26,059 bases of DNA from assembly GCF_000485595.1 (NCBI RefSeq), contig NW_014577728.1:9962-36020 (forward strand), given 5' to 3'. A model generated the notes under the pieces. The model was not told the DNA's origin. It worked only from the letters and a program-made list of their open reading frames with translations, and ran no database searches. Source of the stretch: Priapulus caudatus (lineage: Eukaryota; Priapulida; Priapulimorpha; Priapulimorphida; Priapulidae). Position numbers and translations under genes: made by a program. Of the stretch, positions 18,901 to 26,056 are shown piece after piece. Position 1 is the first letter of the stretch, and each line of letters opens with the position of its first letter.

Positions 18901-19854
18901 GATTTGCTGCTCTGGGGACATACGATAGGGTCGTGTTTTGAATGGTTTAGAATCCCCGGTATGAATCTGAAATTCGCAGAGGTGCGTGCACCCTAATTGT
19001 GCGTCTGTATTCGCAAAGGAACTGTCGTGATGGCGTAAAAAATTTAAAAGCGTTGCTCGCTGGCGAGAATCCTTGACGTGGTCTACGAGTGAACTGTAAT
19101 CAAAGGGTGGGGGTGCAGTATCGTGTGGTGATATATTGAGTTCGTTGGGTGCCGAGGTAATAACCCGTATCTGGGGAGGGGTGGTGGCTTCGACTATAGC
19201 AACAACGGCATTATGGGGTAATGATATTGCGTGATCTGACCTATTTTCTAGCCAGCAGAGAATTGTGTGCTGCTCTGTGACTTCGACCAGAGACGGTAAT
19301 AAGATGAGGTCGGGGTTACTACGAAACATTTTAAAAGCCGGTGATCCTTGAACGAAGAGGAGCGTACCCTGGCGGAAATGGCGGGGGACGCGACAGGAAC
19401 ACCGTTGGCCTGAATGGGGGGGCAACACGGTCGAGTGGTCAATGAAAGCAAGTTGAGGGATGGGGAGGCATCGCTTACCTTGACGAAGTCTTAAGGTGAC
19501 CACACTATTACCTAGTGCGAGCACTCCGCGGTCAAAATCAATGTTTACCCGGTTAGCCGATAGAAAGTCGGCTCCTATTATGAACTGCTGCTTTAAATCC
19601 TGAACTATGTAGCAGGTATGAAGGGTGGTTACTCGTCCCAGTAAAATGCGCAAAGTGGCGGTGCCTACAAGGTGTAGCTTGTCGCCTGTGACAGAAAGAA
19701 GCATGGCGTCGGATGGACAGACGGCGTTGAAACTAGCAACCGCCCGTATGTGCGGGGGCAAGCGAAGCCATGCAGCGAAATCGATAATCGTACAATCGCT
19801 ACCAGTGTCAATGAGGGCCGTAAGTGAAAGTGAGCCGACTTTAATACTGCACAT
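15997..19854 (-). CDS. pol: Pol: protease, RT, RNase H, integrase
   Basis: 1285 aa from the first ATG. The frame is open upstream to 19992 and overlaps gag by about 80 nt, so Pol is probably made as a Gag-Pol fusion by -1 frameshifting. Domains: aspartic protease with IDTGSDC (15-21); reverse transcriptase with LDLKSGYHQIPL (393-404), TPYGPKNAP and YIDD (456-459); RNase H with YCDASGYAVGAVL (603-615); a Pro-rich tether of about 80 residues; integrase with the HHCC finger (H879/H884, C914, C917) and DDE core D945, D1005 (LTDNGGEF) and E1041 (NGQCERFHRTL); and a C-terminal domain with a GPY/F-like RPYYTVVEKLSPLRLRI. The order PR-RT-RH-IN is Ty3/gypsy-type. It copies element RNA into DNA and integrates it. 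All catalytic residues are present and no stop or frameshift is seen. Confidence 0.97.
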   Translation of the reverse strand: MCSIKVGSLSLTALIDTGSDCTIIDFAAWLRLPPHIRAVASFNAVCPSDAMLLSVTGDKLHLVGTATLRILLGRVTTLHTCYIVQDLKQQFIIGADFLSANRVNIDFDRGVLALGNSVVTLRLRQGKRCLPIPQLAFIDHSTVLPPHSGQRCSCRVPRHFRQGTLLFVQGSPAFKMFRSNPDLILLPSLVEVTEQHTILCWLENRSDHAISLPHNAVVAIVEATTPPQIRVITSAPNELNISPHDTAPPPFDYSSLVDHVKDSRQRATLLNFLRHHDSSFANTDAQLGCTHLCEFQIHTGDSKPFKTRPYRMSPEQQIIVQQQVDKLLDNGIIRPSMSPWSSGVLLVKKKTGEYRMCVDYRRLNSVTVGDTYPLPLIEDVLQTIGQATIFTTLDLKSGYHQIPLAEKDVPKSCFVTPSGSYEYLRTPYGPKNAPSHFQRVLDYVLQGLRHKCALAYIDDVCIYSPDFDTHMSDLQEVFARFDAANLKMRPSKCSFLHESINYLGHVITPGCVRPDPEKISAVQNWAPPTTPTAVRQFLGFTNYYRKFIKGYADIAQPLTILTHKDKPFVWSEEAQTAFQSLRKRLTEAPILALPDGSRPYRLYCDASGYAVGAVLTQTDEREREHPVYYLSKQLSETEQRWPTIERECFALVYALRKFRHYLVGADFVILSDHKPLKYLLEAKALRNAKLQRWALYVSGFPSCRLEYTSGKTNVQADALSRLPPESSTPMSQHDSSIIPTTSSLLGVMASQPIHQVVLPSPDAEASQPSRRVGPITLHHDPPHLNAQPHPTPTPPPTIPATDAELAALQQADPLLCQIIRTLTNPNESSIREAKLVESYLLVDDLLFHVPSRAQDADAAPQLVIPRILVPAVLPLFHDHAYGGHLGFKKVYSKLSQRYFWPRMFADAYHYIKSCVVCNCRKLQRVRAPLHHAPVPRHSGDVVAIDVTGPHPCSNSGNRYMLTFLDLYTSWPEAFPMPDKSAATVARIIIDDFIPRHSCPRSILTDNGGEFINELMTRLTTSLGITHIKVSPYHPESNGQCERFHRTLANMLACYINRDHTDWDTKINSVLFAYRTSINESSQFTPFFLTYGRDAELPLDTLLRPRRLSYADDPITHATERLHRAFVAMQRNTKVARARNKRLYDRRARVQSFDIGDPVYFYNPTLSANQTPKFASQWRPYYTVVEKLSPLRLRIKAQGQKHTRDVHVSNLRPAYPFSAWDAPRNVFAGREGQARRPMRQATLVDTGPLSSPPHDDTHPASVASTPSTDSWDADDLLPLAQYGREH

Positions 19855-19910
19855 CGGCGCAGAAGATGTAGCGGTAGTCGATGATCTGCGCTCAGCAGAT
19901 GCGTGCGTGC

Positions 19911-19992
19911 CTAGAAGTTGCGGGGGTACGGCGGTGCGATTGCATCGCGAGGGCGCTGCCGAAAATCCTCTAAACGGTCCCGGAGGGGGCAG
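19911..19992 (-). other. gag-pol overlap, -1 frameshift zone
   Basis: The pol frame has no stop from 19992 downward, while gag ends at 19911. The frame relationship is -1, as in many retroelements. A GGATTTT heptamer at 19968-19962, in the correct phase with gag codons GAT TTT, is the likeliest slip site. It is not a textbook heptamer, and no pseudoknot was assigned. Confidence 0.5.
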
Positions 19993-21059
19993 TCACGTGC
20001 GTAGTGACCTGGTTGGCCACATGCATAACAACGATTATCGCGTTGAATGCGAGTAGTCGAGGTAGCTGGAGTTTGAAGTGCATCGCGCTGGCGCGAGACA
20101 GATGGTAGATAAGCGTGATTAGGAACAGGTGAACGCTGATCGCGTCCTGTGATGGAGGGTCGCGCTGGGCGCGATCGTGGTGGGCCGTCATGGGGTTCAA
20201 GCATTTGTGAACGTTGTAGGCGTGGGGGTTGTCGTGTTATGTCTCGAGCTGCCTGTCTCGTCGGTGGCACGGCCTGTGTAATGAACGTGCGCAAGCTGCG
20301 CACCTCTCTAATAAGATCGGATGGGGTAGGGCGTCGTATGGTAGTTACGTCCATAGGTTCCGTCGTGTCATAGGGGTCAGTAAAGACGTCACTACGGTTC
20401 TGTCGTCGTGCCACCAGAGATGACTCGAGTACGTGTTCGTCGGCTGCGAGGTCGACGGCGTCGGTTAGCGTAGCAGGGTTACGGTGGAGTAACAGTCTCT
20501 GTGTGTGGACTGATTGAAGTCCATCTAAAAAAATGTCAACGAGGCGCCCCTGCGTTTCAGCCGTTGAAATTCGATCGGCTGGTATCGCTCGCAATGCGAG
20601 AGTGAACAATCTATCGCCATAGGGGCGAATATGTTCGCCACGATACTGCTGAAAGTTCTTAAGCGCATTCTGAGCGTCTACCTCACGCAGCGGATCGCGG
20701 AAACGTTTAGTTAATTGTTCGGTAATCTGGTCCCATGTCATAGTAGGCCGCTCAGTAAGGAGACGGCGGCAAAATTCAGCGGCATGGCCTCCAAGCGTAG
20801 ATAGGCCGAATACCCGTAACGACGTAGCGTCGAGACCTAATTCCAACTGTCTCCAATTCAAACTACTAAGCCAGTCGTCAAAAGTAATGGATAATGGCGC
20901 GGTATCGCCAGTGTAACGCGGAACAGAAGTGCGAGCTTCCGCGACACGTAACCCATGTTGAAATGAAGCCGCAGCCGCTTCAACGGTGGGGCGTAACGAT
21001 TCGCTAAACAAATTTGCGATGTCTGCAATGTCATACTGAGGTGGGTGTGGCGGCTCCAT
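19911..21059 (-). CDS. gag: Gag with CCHC zinc knuckle
   Basis: 382 aa. The central part matches the retrotransposon Gag capsid pattern: FDDWLSSLNW, then WDQITEQLTKRFRDPLREVD, then YGDRLFTLALRA, then RLVDIFLDGL. A basic Arg-rich stretch follows and ends in one zinc knuckle, CYACGQPGHYARDC (344-357; C-X2-C-X4-H-X4-C), which binds nucleic acid during packaging. The ATG at 21059 follows a 390-nt leader holding the PBS and a splice donor. Gag would assemble intracellular or budding particles. The presence of a CCHC knuckle separates it from the insect gypsy-type errantiviruses I remember, whose Gag usually lacks one. The coding frame is intact. Confidence 0.92.
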   Translation of the reverse strand: MEPPHPPQYDIADIANLFSESLRPTVEAAAASFQHGLRVAEARTSVPRYTGDTAPLSITFDDWLSSLNWRQLELGLDATSLRVFGLSTLGGHAAEFCRRLLTERPTMTWDQITEQLTKRFRDPLREVDAQNALKNFQQYRGEHIRPYGDRLFTLALRAIPADRISTAETQGRLVDIFLDGLQSVHTQRLLLHRNPATLTDAVDLAADEHVLESSLVARRQNRSDVFTDPYDTTEPMDVTTIRRPTPSDLIREVRSLRTFITQAVPPTRQAARDITRQPPRLQRSQMLEPHDGPPRSRPARPSITGRDQRSPVPNHAYLPSVSRQRDALQTPATSTTRIQRDNRCYACGQPGHYARDCPLRDRLEDFRQRPRDAIAPPYPRNF

Positions 21060-21451
21060 GATGAACCGCGTTGATCGTCGAACGAGGTTGGGGAACAGGG
21101 GTAGATTATGCGAGCAATAATAACGTCACAATTATGAGCCAGGTGAGCAATATTGGTATGTGCGAAGGCGTACGATGAACTAATGCACGCAGCTCGGAGA
21201 CTGCACCACTCGCACACTACGCACACAACGCTCTACGCTGAACGATAATAGGGTATTACGAGTTTAACATGGCAACATAGTAATTAGTTATACTGGAACT
21301 TAATGTAAACCGCAAAGAATAGTCTTACTCACCTAGCCGACTTTACGGCGCTGATATAGGATCGTCAGTCAGGAGTCGTAGGCAGTAGTGAGTGACGGCT
21401 GAGTGATCGTATAGGAGGCACCTTGGAAGTGGCCGCCACAACCAGGAACTA
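21060..21451 (-). other. 5' untranslated leader of the retroelement
   Basis: This 390-nt non-coding leader runs between PBS and gag ATG. It contains the splice donor and probably the packaging signal, which cannot be located by eye. Short ORFs on either strand show no homology. Confidence 0.6.
21327..21334 (-). promoter_or_regulatory. Leader splice donor
   Basis: In element sense AG|GTGAGTAAG, a near-perfect consensus donor with the GT at 21332-21331. It lies between PBS and gag, where retroviruses keep the major donor. Joined to the acceptor at 15935 it would remove gag and pol (about 5.4 kb) and give a subgenomic env mRNA. Confidence 0.65.
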
Positions 21452-21469
21452 GCGACTCTAACGGTACCA
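21452..21469 (-). other. Primer binding site (PBS)
   Basis: In element sense TGGTACCGTTAGAGTCGC, starting 4 nt after the CA end of the 5' LTR. TGG pairs with the CCA end of a tRNA. The tRNA could not be identified from memory. Confidence 0.65.
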
Positions 21470-21580
21470 AATATGTAGCGCTGTGTTTAGCAGTCTACAA
21501 ATAGTGTGAGTGTTTTGCAATGCTACCACGTAAAGTCAAAGCCATAAATGAGAGAAAGCCAGTTGTACCATGATTCGAAG

Positions 21581-21586
21581 TTTAAT
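21581..21586 (-). terminator. Polyadenylation signal ATTAAA in the LTR
   Basis: ATTAAA in element sense, present in both LTRs (the other copy at 10971-10966). It is the only close match to a polyadenylation hexamer downstream of the TATA box. Cleavage would fall near 21555-21570. Confidence 0.5.
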
Positions 21587-21673
21587 GGAGATTCGGTTTA
21601 CTACAGTTGCTGTCGCGGTCGTGCCTGTCTGTGCCTGGTTGAGGAGCAATTCCTCGATTTCCCTTGCGCTCCG

Positions 21674-21682
21674 CCTTATATA
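21674..21682 (-). promoter_or_regulatory. LTR core promoter (TATA box)
   Basis: TATATAAGG in element sense, conserved in the other LTR. The spacing to the ATTAAA signal (about 90 nt) gives a compact R region, as expected for retroelements that place their polyadenylation signal inside R. Confidence 0.65.
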
Positions 21683-21769
21683 CACAGGCCCGACCGCGAA
21701 CTACGCATGCCGCGCATGCGCTGTTCACAAATACACACCTTTGCCGCAATTCAATTACTGTCACAACAA

Positions 21770-22660
21770 CTCATCGACACAGCGCCCTTTGTGTTCCAAT
21801 CACTGTCATCGCATCAGCATTTGTCATAATTCAATATTACTAGCACGGCGCCTCGTCGCGGCGCCTTTTGATGTACAAAGTGCCGGCGTTATGAACGCCG
21901 TCATATCATCGGCACTGACAGCGCCTTTTGTGATTCAATTGCCGTTATAACATCAATGTGTTGACGTTATGAACGCCTTCATATTATCGGCACTGACAGC
22001 GCCTTTTGTAATTCAATCACTGTCATAACGTCGGCATATTATCGTCGTCACCTCTTCGACCTGATGCCCTTTGCATTTCGGCATATTATCGTCGTCGCCT
22101 CTTCGACCTGATGCCCTTTCGACTCAATCGCCTCTATAACATCCGAGTGTCGATGAATGCTGTCGTATTATCGGTATTCATCGCCGCACTCCAATTGCTG
22201 TCACAATGTCAGCAGAGCATCAACGCAGCGCTTATTGCAATTTAATTACTGTTATAATGTCGGCCTCGCATCGACACAATAGCATCGACACAGCGCCTCT
22301 TGTGATTCATTTACTGTCTTGTAATTCGTTTGCTGTCGTGGCATTCGTCGTCATATCATCATCGCAATCCCATTGCTGTCACAATGTGAGCATAGCATCA
22401 ACACGGCGCTTTGTTGCATTTTAATTACCATTATAACGTCGGCACTGCATCGGCCTTCAATCAACATCATCATCTTCATCAGGCACTCATCATCATCATC
22501 ATCATCATCATCAACACTCATCGCCGTAATCCAATTCCTGTCAGCACGTCGGCGCAGCTTCGACTCTGTTATGAGCGGTTATTGCGATTTGAGCGCAGCA
22601 TGAGCGCAGCGCTTATTAGAATTTAATTACTGTCATTTAATTACTGTCGTGGCATCGCCA
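21770..22660. repeat. Degenerate repeat array within U3
   Basis: About eight related copies of a motif of roughly 40 bp: AGCGCCTTTTGTGATTCAAT, then a variable ACTGTCATAAC and GTCGGC. Clear copies start near 21777, 21917, 21987, 22225, 22287, 22397 and 22601. Two further 65-bp blocks (CGGCATATTATCGTCGTC...CTTCGACCTGATGCCC) repeat near 22033 and 22078. The array makes up most of U3 and is repeated in the 3' LTR with one block deleted. A CATn microsatellite lies at 22484-22512. Confidence 0.8.
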
Positions 22661-22740
22661 CTCGTCATAGATACAGATATGAGCCATGGTTACAGATTTA
22701 GACATTTACTGATTTTTGGTCGTTACAACAAGATGGATAC

Positions 22741-23469
22741 GTGACAATTTATCCTGGAGAGAAACCGTATAGGTGCGATCTATGTGATGCTGCCTTCTCT
22801 TTTCCGAGTCGTATGAAGGCACACATGAGAACTCACACAGGTGAGAAACCGTATAAGTGTGAGCTGTGTGATGCTGCGTTCAACCAGCTGAGTCATGTGA
22901 AGCCGCACATGAGAACTCACACAGGAGAGAAACGGTATAAGTGCGAGCTGTGTGATGCTGCATTCTCACATTCAGGTGCTGTGAAGACACACATGAGAAC
23001 GCACACGGGAGAGAAACCGTATAAGTGCGATCTGTGTGATGCTGCCTTCTCACATTCATGTGCTGTGAAGACACACATGAGAACGCACACGGGAGAGAAA
23101 CCGTATAAGTGTGAGCTGTGTGATACTACCTTCTCCCGTCTGGGTAGTGTGAAGACACACATGAGAACGCACACGGGAGAGAGACCGTATAAGTGCGATC
23201 TGTGTGATGCTGCCTTCTCACATTTATGTGCTGTGAAGACACACATGAGAACGCACACGGGAGAGAGACCGTATAAATGCGATCTGTGTGATGCTGCCTT
23301 CTCACATTTATGTGCTGTGAAGACACACATGAGAACGCACACGGGAGAGAAACCGTATAAGTGTGAGCTGTGTGATGCTACCTTCACACAATCGGGTGCT
23401 GTGAAGATACACATGAGAACGCACACTGGAGACAAACCGAAGAAGAAAAAAACGAAGGAAAAAGATTAG
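22741..23469 (+). CDS. C2H2 zinc-finger protein, eight fingers, 5'-incomplete
   Basis: Eight tandem C2H2 fingers of 28 aa with TGEKPYKC linkers fill almost the whole ORF, followed by a Lys-rich tail (PKKKKTKEKD) that could act as a nuclear localisation signal. All Cys and His ligands are present. Fingers share a Val at the usual Leu position of the helix, and fingers 4, 6 and 7 have Cys at helix position 2. Fingers 6 and 7 are identical in protein and differ by one base, so they duplicated recently. The family binds DNA (sometimes RNA) in the nucleus. The open frame continues upstream to 22702, inside the LTR, but has no ATG before the first finger; the ATG at 22733 is out of frame. The true 5' end must come from an upstream exon, or the gene was cut by the retroelement, whose LTR ends 14 bp away. 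Confidence 0.85.
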   Translation: MTIYPGEKPYRCDLCDAAFSFPSRMKAHMRTHTGEKPYKCELCDAAFNQLSHVKPHMRTHTGEKRYKCELCDAAFSHSGAVKTHMRTHTGEKPYKCDLCDAAFSHSCAVKTHMRTHTGEKPYKCELCDTTFSRLGSVKTHMRTHTGERPYKCDLCDAAFSHLCAVKTHMRTHTGERPYKCDLCDAAFSHLCAVKTHMRTHTGEKPYKCELCDATFTQSGAVKIHMRTHTGDKPKKKKTKEKD

Positions 23470-24633
23470 TTAAATGTAACATTTAAAAATTGAAGCTTTC
23501 GCTCTGAAGACAGCATATAATCGAGATACAACCCAAAGATGTAAGTTTTCCAATTTTTGACGGAATTCCGATTTTCTGGTATTTTCAATAAAGATTCTGA
23601 TTTTGTGAGTTGGCCTGAAATTGTATCTAAGACCACTGGAAATGCCAAAAAGTCTCGTATTTCCAGGGGGACACCCCCTCTACCACCCCACCTACGAAGG
23701 AACATAACAGGTGGCCTTCGTGGTGCCATTCTCCCCAATTCAGTCACAGGTCACAGCCATTGTTGTCGGAATGTCTTACTATTTTCCTATTTTTTGGACA
23801 AATAGCACTTACATCTCTGACAACCTGGCTGTGACGTTTTTTGAGTGTTTTTAATCTACCTAACGTAGCCATTAATGACTAATTTTTAGCTCATCTGATG
23901 TAGTCAGATCAGCTTGTAGAATCGCATGATTGTCCGTGCGTCCCGGTCCTTCCGCGGCCTCCGTGCGTCGTCCGTCAACAGTTGGGCACAACCTTAACGC
24001 TCGACGTACAGTCACGATATTCGGGACGTGGGGGTAATCCGCAAAACGAGTTGGGATGTCGAAGCTGGGGGTCAAAGTGCAAGGTCAAGAGGTCGTAAAA
24101 GAAGGGGGAACATTCCCTTCCTTAACTTAAGTATAGTTAGGAAATGCAGAATTGCAGCACAAATCAAAACGGTTCGACTTAGGCTCGTGATAGTCGTGTA
24201 TAGCATCATGGTAGGAAAAGCCATTACTGTGCGGAAATTGGAGTCACAGGTCAAAGGTCAATGGGGCACAGGGCAGATTTTAAACATTTTCTGAGGACAT
24301 GGTCTGACAGAGCGATTGAAAACTTTTTTGTTTCAGAGGTGACTAGATTTTATGGGCTTTATTGAAAGGACCATGAAATGTACTTCTGCGTGAATGCGAA
24401 GAGTAAGTTGTTGGAATAACCTTTTGACCAGCTCCAAGAGGAGGGTTAAACATGGATTTGTTTACTGTTAGAAAGAATTTGACTGGCCAGGTTGCTAGTA
24501 GAATCTATACATGCCTGGATGTATGAGGCTACAATGTCACAGTGAAATTTCAAAAGCTAAATTTGGTTGAGAAGGTTTATGCTCCTTAACGTATAATTTC
24601 TATGGCATTCTGTACTGTCAGTGTGTTACATGT
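23470..24633. other. Non-coding stretch with old repeat fragments
   Basis: No gene recognised. An AATAAAG near 23587 may serve the zinc-finger transcript. From about 23885 to 24295 the sequence resembles dispersed invertebrate repeats (AGCTCATCTGATGTAGTCAG, GTGCGTCGTCCGTC, AAGGTCAAGAGGTCG). It includes the AGGTCA direct repeat listed separately. Confidence 0.45.
24248..24260 (+). promoter_or_regulatory. AGGTCA direct repeat with 1-nt spacer (DR1)
   Basis: AGGTCA-A-AGGTCA is an exact DR1, the consensus for RXR, HNF4 and PPAR type nuclear receptors. It lies in a probable dispersed repeat with no nearby gene start, so it may be incidental. Confidence 0.35.
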
Positions 24634-24724
24634 AACTACACAGTACTATCACCACCACATGCACTGGCAGTGGCCACTCCAGTGGCCACTGCAGTGCACT
24701 GTGGTGTGATAGTACTGTGTAGTT
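24634..24724. repeat. 91-bp near-perfect palindrome
   Basis: The left arm starts AACTACACAGTACTATCAC and ends CAGTGGCCACT; the right arm is its reverse complement with only a few one-base indels or changes. Arms of about 44 bp meet at a CC dinucleotide, so there is essentially no loop. The loop is too small for a standard microRNA precursor. It could be a terminal hairpin of a transposon, a cruciform, or a source of double-stranded RNA. Confidence 0.9.
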
Positions 24725-25119
24725 TTTTGCCTGCGTTAATTAGTTACAGGTGGCAGCTCTCTATTTCAGCCTGTATGCTTGCGTATGGTAAATGGATGAG
24801 TGCTTACCTATTCTATCTTGCAATAGTTGTTGCTACTACGTACGATGGGAGCTTCCATCTTTAAACTTAAGACACTTAAACGTACGCGCCATCTCGTGGC
24901 AACTTTCATAACGATCTCAACGAACATTCCTTTGAGAAGGTTCCTGATACCATCCCTGTGCCTTCCACTGTTTCGGCACGTATGTGAACCATTTGGGACT
25001 AACAGGGTTACTAGAATCCCACCACTCCACCACAGAGTCACCGCAGTAGACGTTAGATGAGGGCTGTCGCTCCGCGGCACTTGTTTAAATAAACACGTTT
25101 GAACAATATAATAATCTAA

Positions 25120-25365
25120 TAAATCTGATCTAATAAAACGTATACACATAGCCGTATTATGATTGTGTGTGTGATGTATATTCATGGTTAGCAATTCATG
25201 GTATTACTGACGCCGTCTGGTGTTTCCCTCCAGCATAATAATTGGTACTAACACGTGTATGCGCAAAGCATTATGGTATGTATTTCAATATGGCTAGCAC
25301 AATAATAAATCTCGTTTGTAAATGTTTACAAGTGGTTTCCTCTGCCTTCCTCAACTACACTACGC
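25120..25365 (+). mobile_element. LTR remnant of a second retrotransposon
   Basis: The sequence directly before the presumed PBS at 25366 has the position of an LTR 3' end and contains AATAATAAATCTC (AATAAA at about 25304). The 5' boundary is not visible and could lie anywhere to the left. No matching second LTR is in the window. Confidence 0.3.
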
Positions 25366-25383
25366 TGGCGACCGAGTGATAAC
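25366..25383 (+). other. Putative primer binding site of the second element
   Basis: TGGCGACCGAGTGATAAC starts with the TGG expected of a tRNA-primed site and is followed directly by a gag-like reading frame, as in many invertebrate gypsy elements. Confidence 0.45.
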
Positions 25384-25528
25384 TTCAAAACAACTACCGA
25401 AATTCTTGGAAGACGATGAAGACTTCGAGTCATTCGAGGAGAAGCTACAATGTTACTTTAGAGTGCGCAACATAAAGGTTGACGAAACGCAGCGGCTTGT
25501 GCTCCGGCAATCCCAGAATGCATTGTAA
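25382..25528 (+). pseudogene. Retrotransposon Gag N-terminal fragment
   Basis: The frame encodes SKQLPKFLEDDEDFESFEEK followed by LQCYFRVRNIKVDETQRLVL. This resembles the start of Gag in many invertebrate Ty3/gypsy elements (pattern P.FL..D.DFE.F....... YF....I......L). It stops after about 50 residues at 25526-25528, and no capsid, zinc knuckle or pol follows. The open frame reaches back to 25322 through the PBS, so the upstream Met is not meaningful. It is unrelated in detail to the gag of the large element and lies on the opposite strand. Confidence 0.5.
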
Positions 25529-25888
25529 ACTCATCAAGTGAGCATTTCTCAGCGGAATGCAGAAAATGGCTGCACACGAACGTTATATGCAATCTGGTCT
25601 CTTCCCTGTGCCAATGAACCGTTTTTTTCCTAAAACAGGCGTAGTTCACATTGTAATACTTCAAATTTTCGTTAGCATTTTCCACTCATTTCGGTACCCT
25701 TTTCTTATCAGGATGATTTTACATACGGACGTATATATGACTCTTTTAGAAAATGTGTTCTTAACAACACATTTAAGCTTTATCACATTTAAATATGTTC
25801 AAGTCAATAGAGTGAGGACACCTCTACTAGATAAACACAACATAAATATAAATTTCATGAAGAAAACGAAGTTATGTCATGCTAAACA
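25529..25888. other. Non-coding stretch, nothing recognised
   Basis: One ORF of 111 codons (25557-25892) has no recognisable domain, and its composition matches AT-rich spacer. I treat it as chance. Confidence 0.4.
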
Positions 25889-25970
25889 TTAGGTAGACAG
25901 CAAATATGTCTACCTAACGAATGTCTACATAACGGCTGGGTTTTTTTCACACCCGATGTCTACATATCGT
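25889..25970. repeat. Hairpin and GTCTAC repeat cluster
   Basis: TTAGGTAGACA (25889-25899) and TGTCTACCTAA (25907-25917) form a perfect 11-bp hairpin with a 7-nt loop. Three direct ATGTCTACNTA words follow (near 25906, 25920 and 25949). It looks like the end of a small inverted-repeat transposon. Confidence 0.7.
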
Positions 25971-26000
25971 AGGATTATCTATTGTGGCGGTGGCACCGGT

Positions 26001-26056
26001 CACCACGGTTCCCAGCTAGGTAATTGTGAGGTAGCTCACTGGGAACCACGGTCAGG
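26001..26056. repeat. Inverted repeat at the right edge
   Basis: GGTTCCCAG (26007-26015) and CTGGGAACC (26039-26047) are perfect reverse complements, with looser pairing beyond (CACCAC with ACGGTCAGG). The repeat may continue outside the window. Confidence 0.55.

Larger units (their letters stand above)
10856..22727 (-). mobile_element. Ty3/gypsy endogenous retroelement with env
   Basis: A complete LTR retroelement of about 11.9 kb on the - strand: 5' LTR 22727-21474, PBS 21469-21452, gag 21059-19911, pol 19854-15997, env 15978-13588, a GC-rich extra ORF region 13378-12462, PPT 12050-12038 and 3' LTR 12037-10856. The integrase lies after RNase H, as in Ty3/gypsy elements and retroviruses. 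A separate env downstream of pol with a furin site and F-protein-like fusion peptide is the layout of errantiviruses. LTR ends are TGTAACG...CGCTACA with a 4-bp terminal inverted repeat; in the left LTR the outermost base is changed. No target-site duplication is visible. All three main genes are free of stops, so coding capacity for infection-like spread or vertical transposition looks intact on paper; activity is unknown. Confidence 0.95.
21474..22727 (-). repeat. 5' LTR of the gypsy-type element
   Basis: 1254 bp, TGTAACGACC...AGCGCTACA in element sense. U3 is about 1,040 bp and is largely made of a degenerate internal repeat. R-U5 is short, about 170 bp. A TATA box (TATATAAGG) lies at 21682-21674 and an ATTAAA signal at 21586-21581. 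Transcription would start about 30 nt downstream of the TATA box, near 21650. The left edge is set by the PBS and by the end of similarity to the 3' LTR. Confidence 0.93.

Noticed and set aside
22917..23435. Antisense ORF across the zinc-finger array
   Set aside because: Repetitive CVLMCVFTA pattern arises from reading the 84-bp finger units backwards.
24634..24724. MicroRNA precursor
   Set aside because: The arms meet with a 2-nt spacer and pair along their whole length. A Dicer-type precursor needs a real terminal loop, so transposon hairpin or cruciform is more likely.
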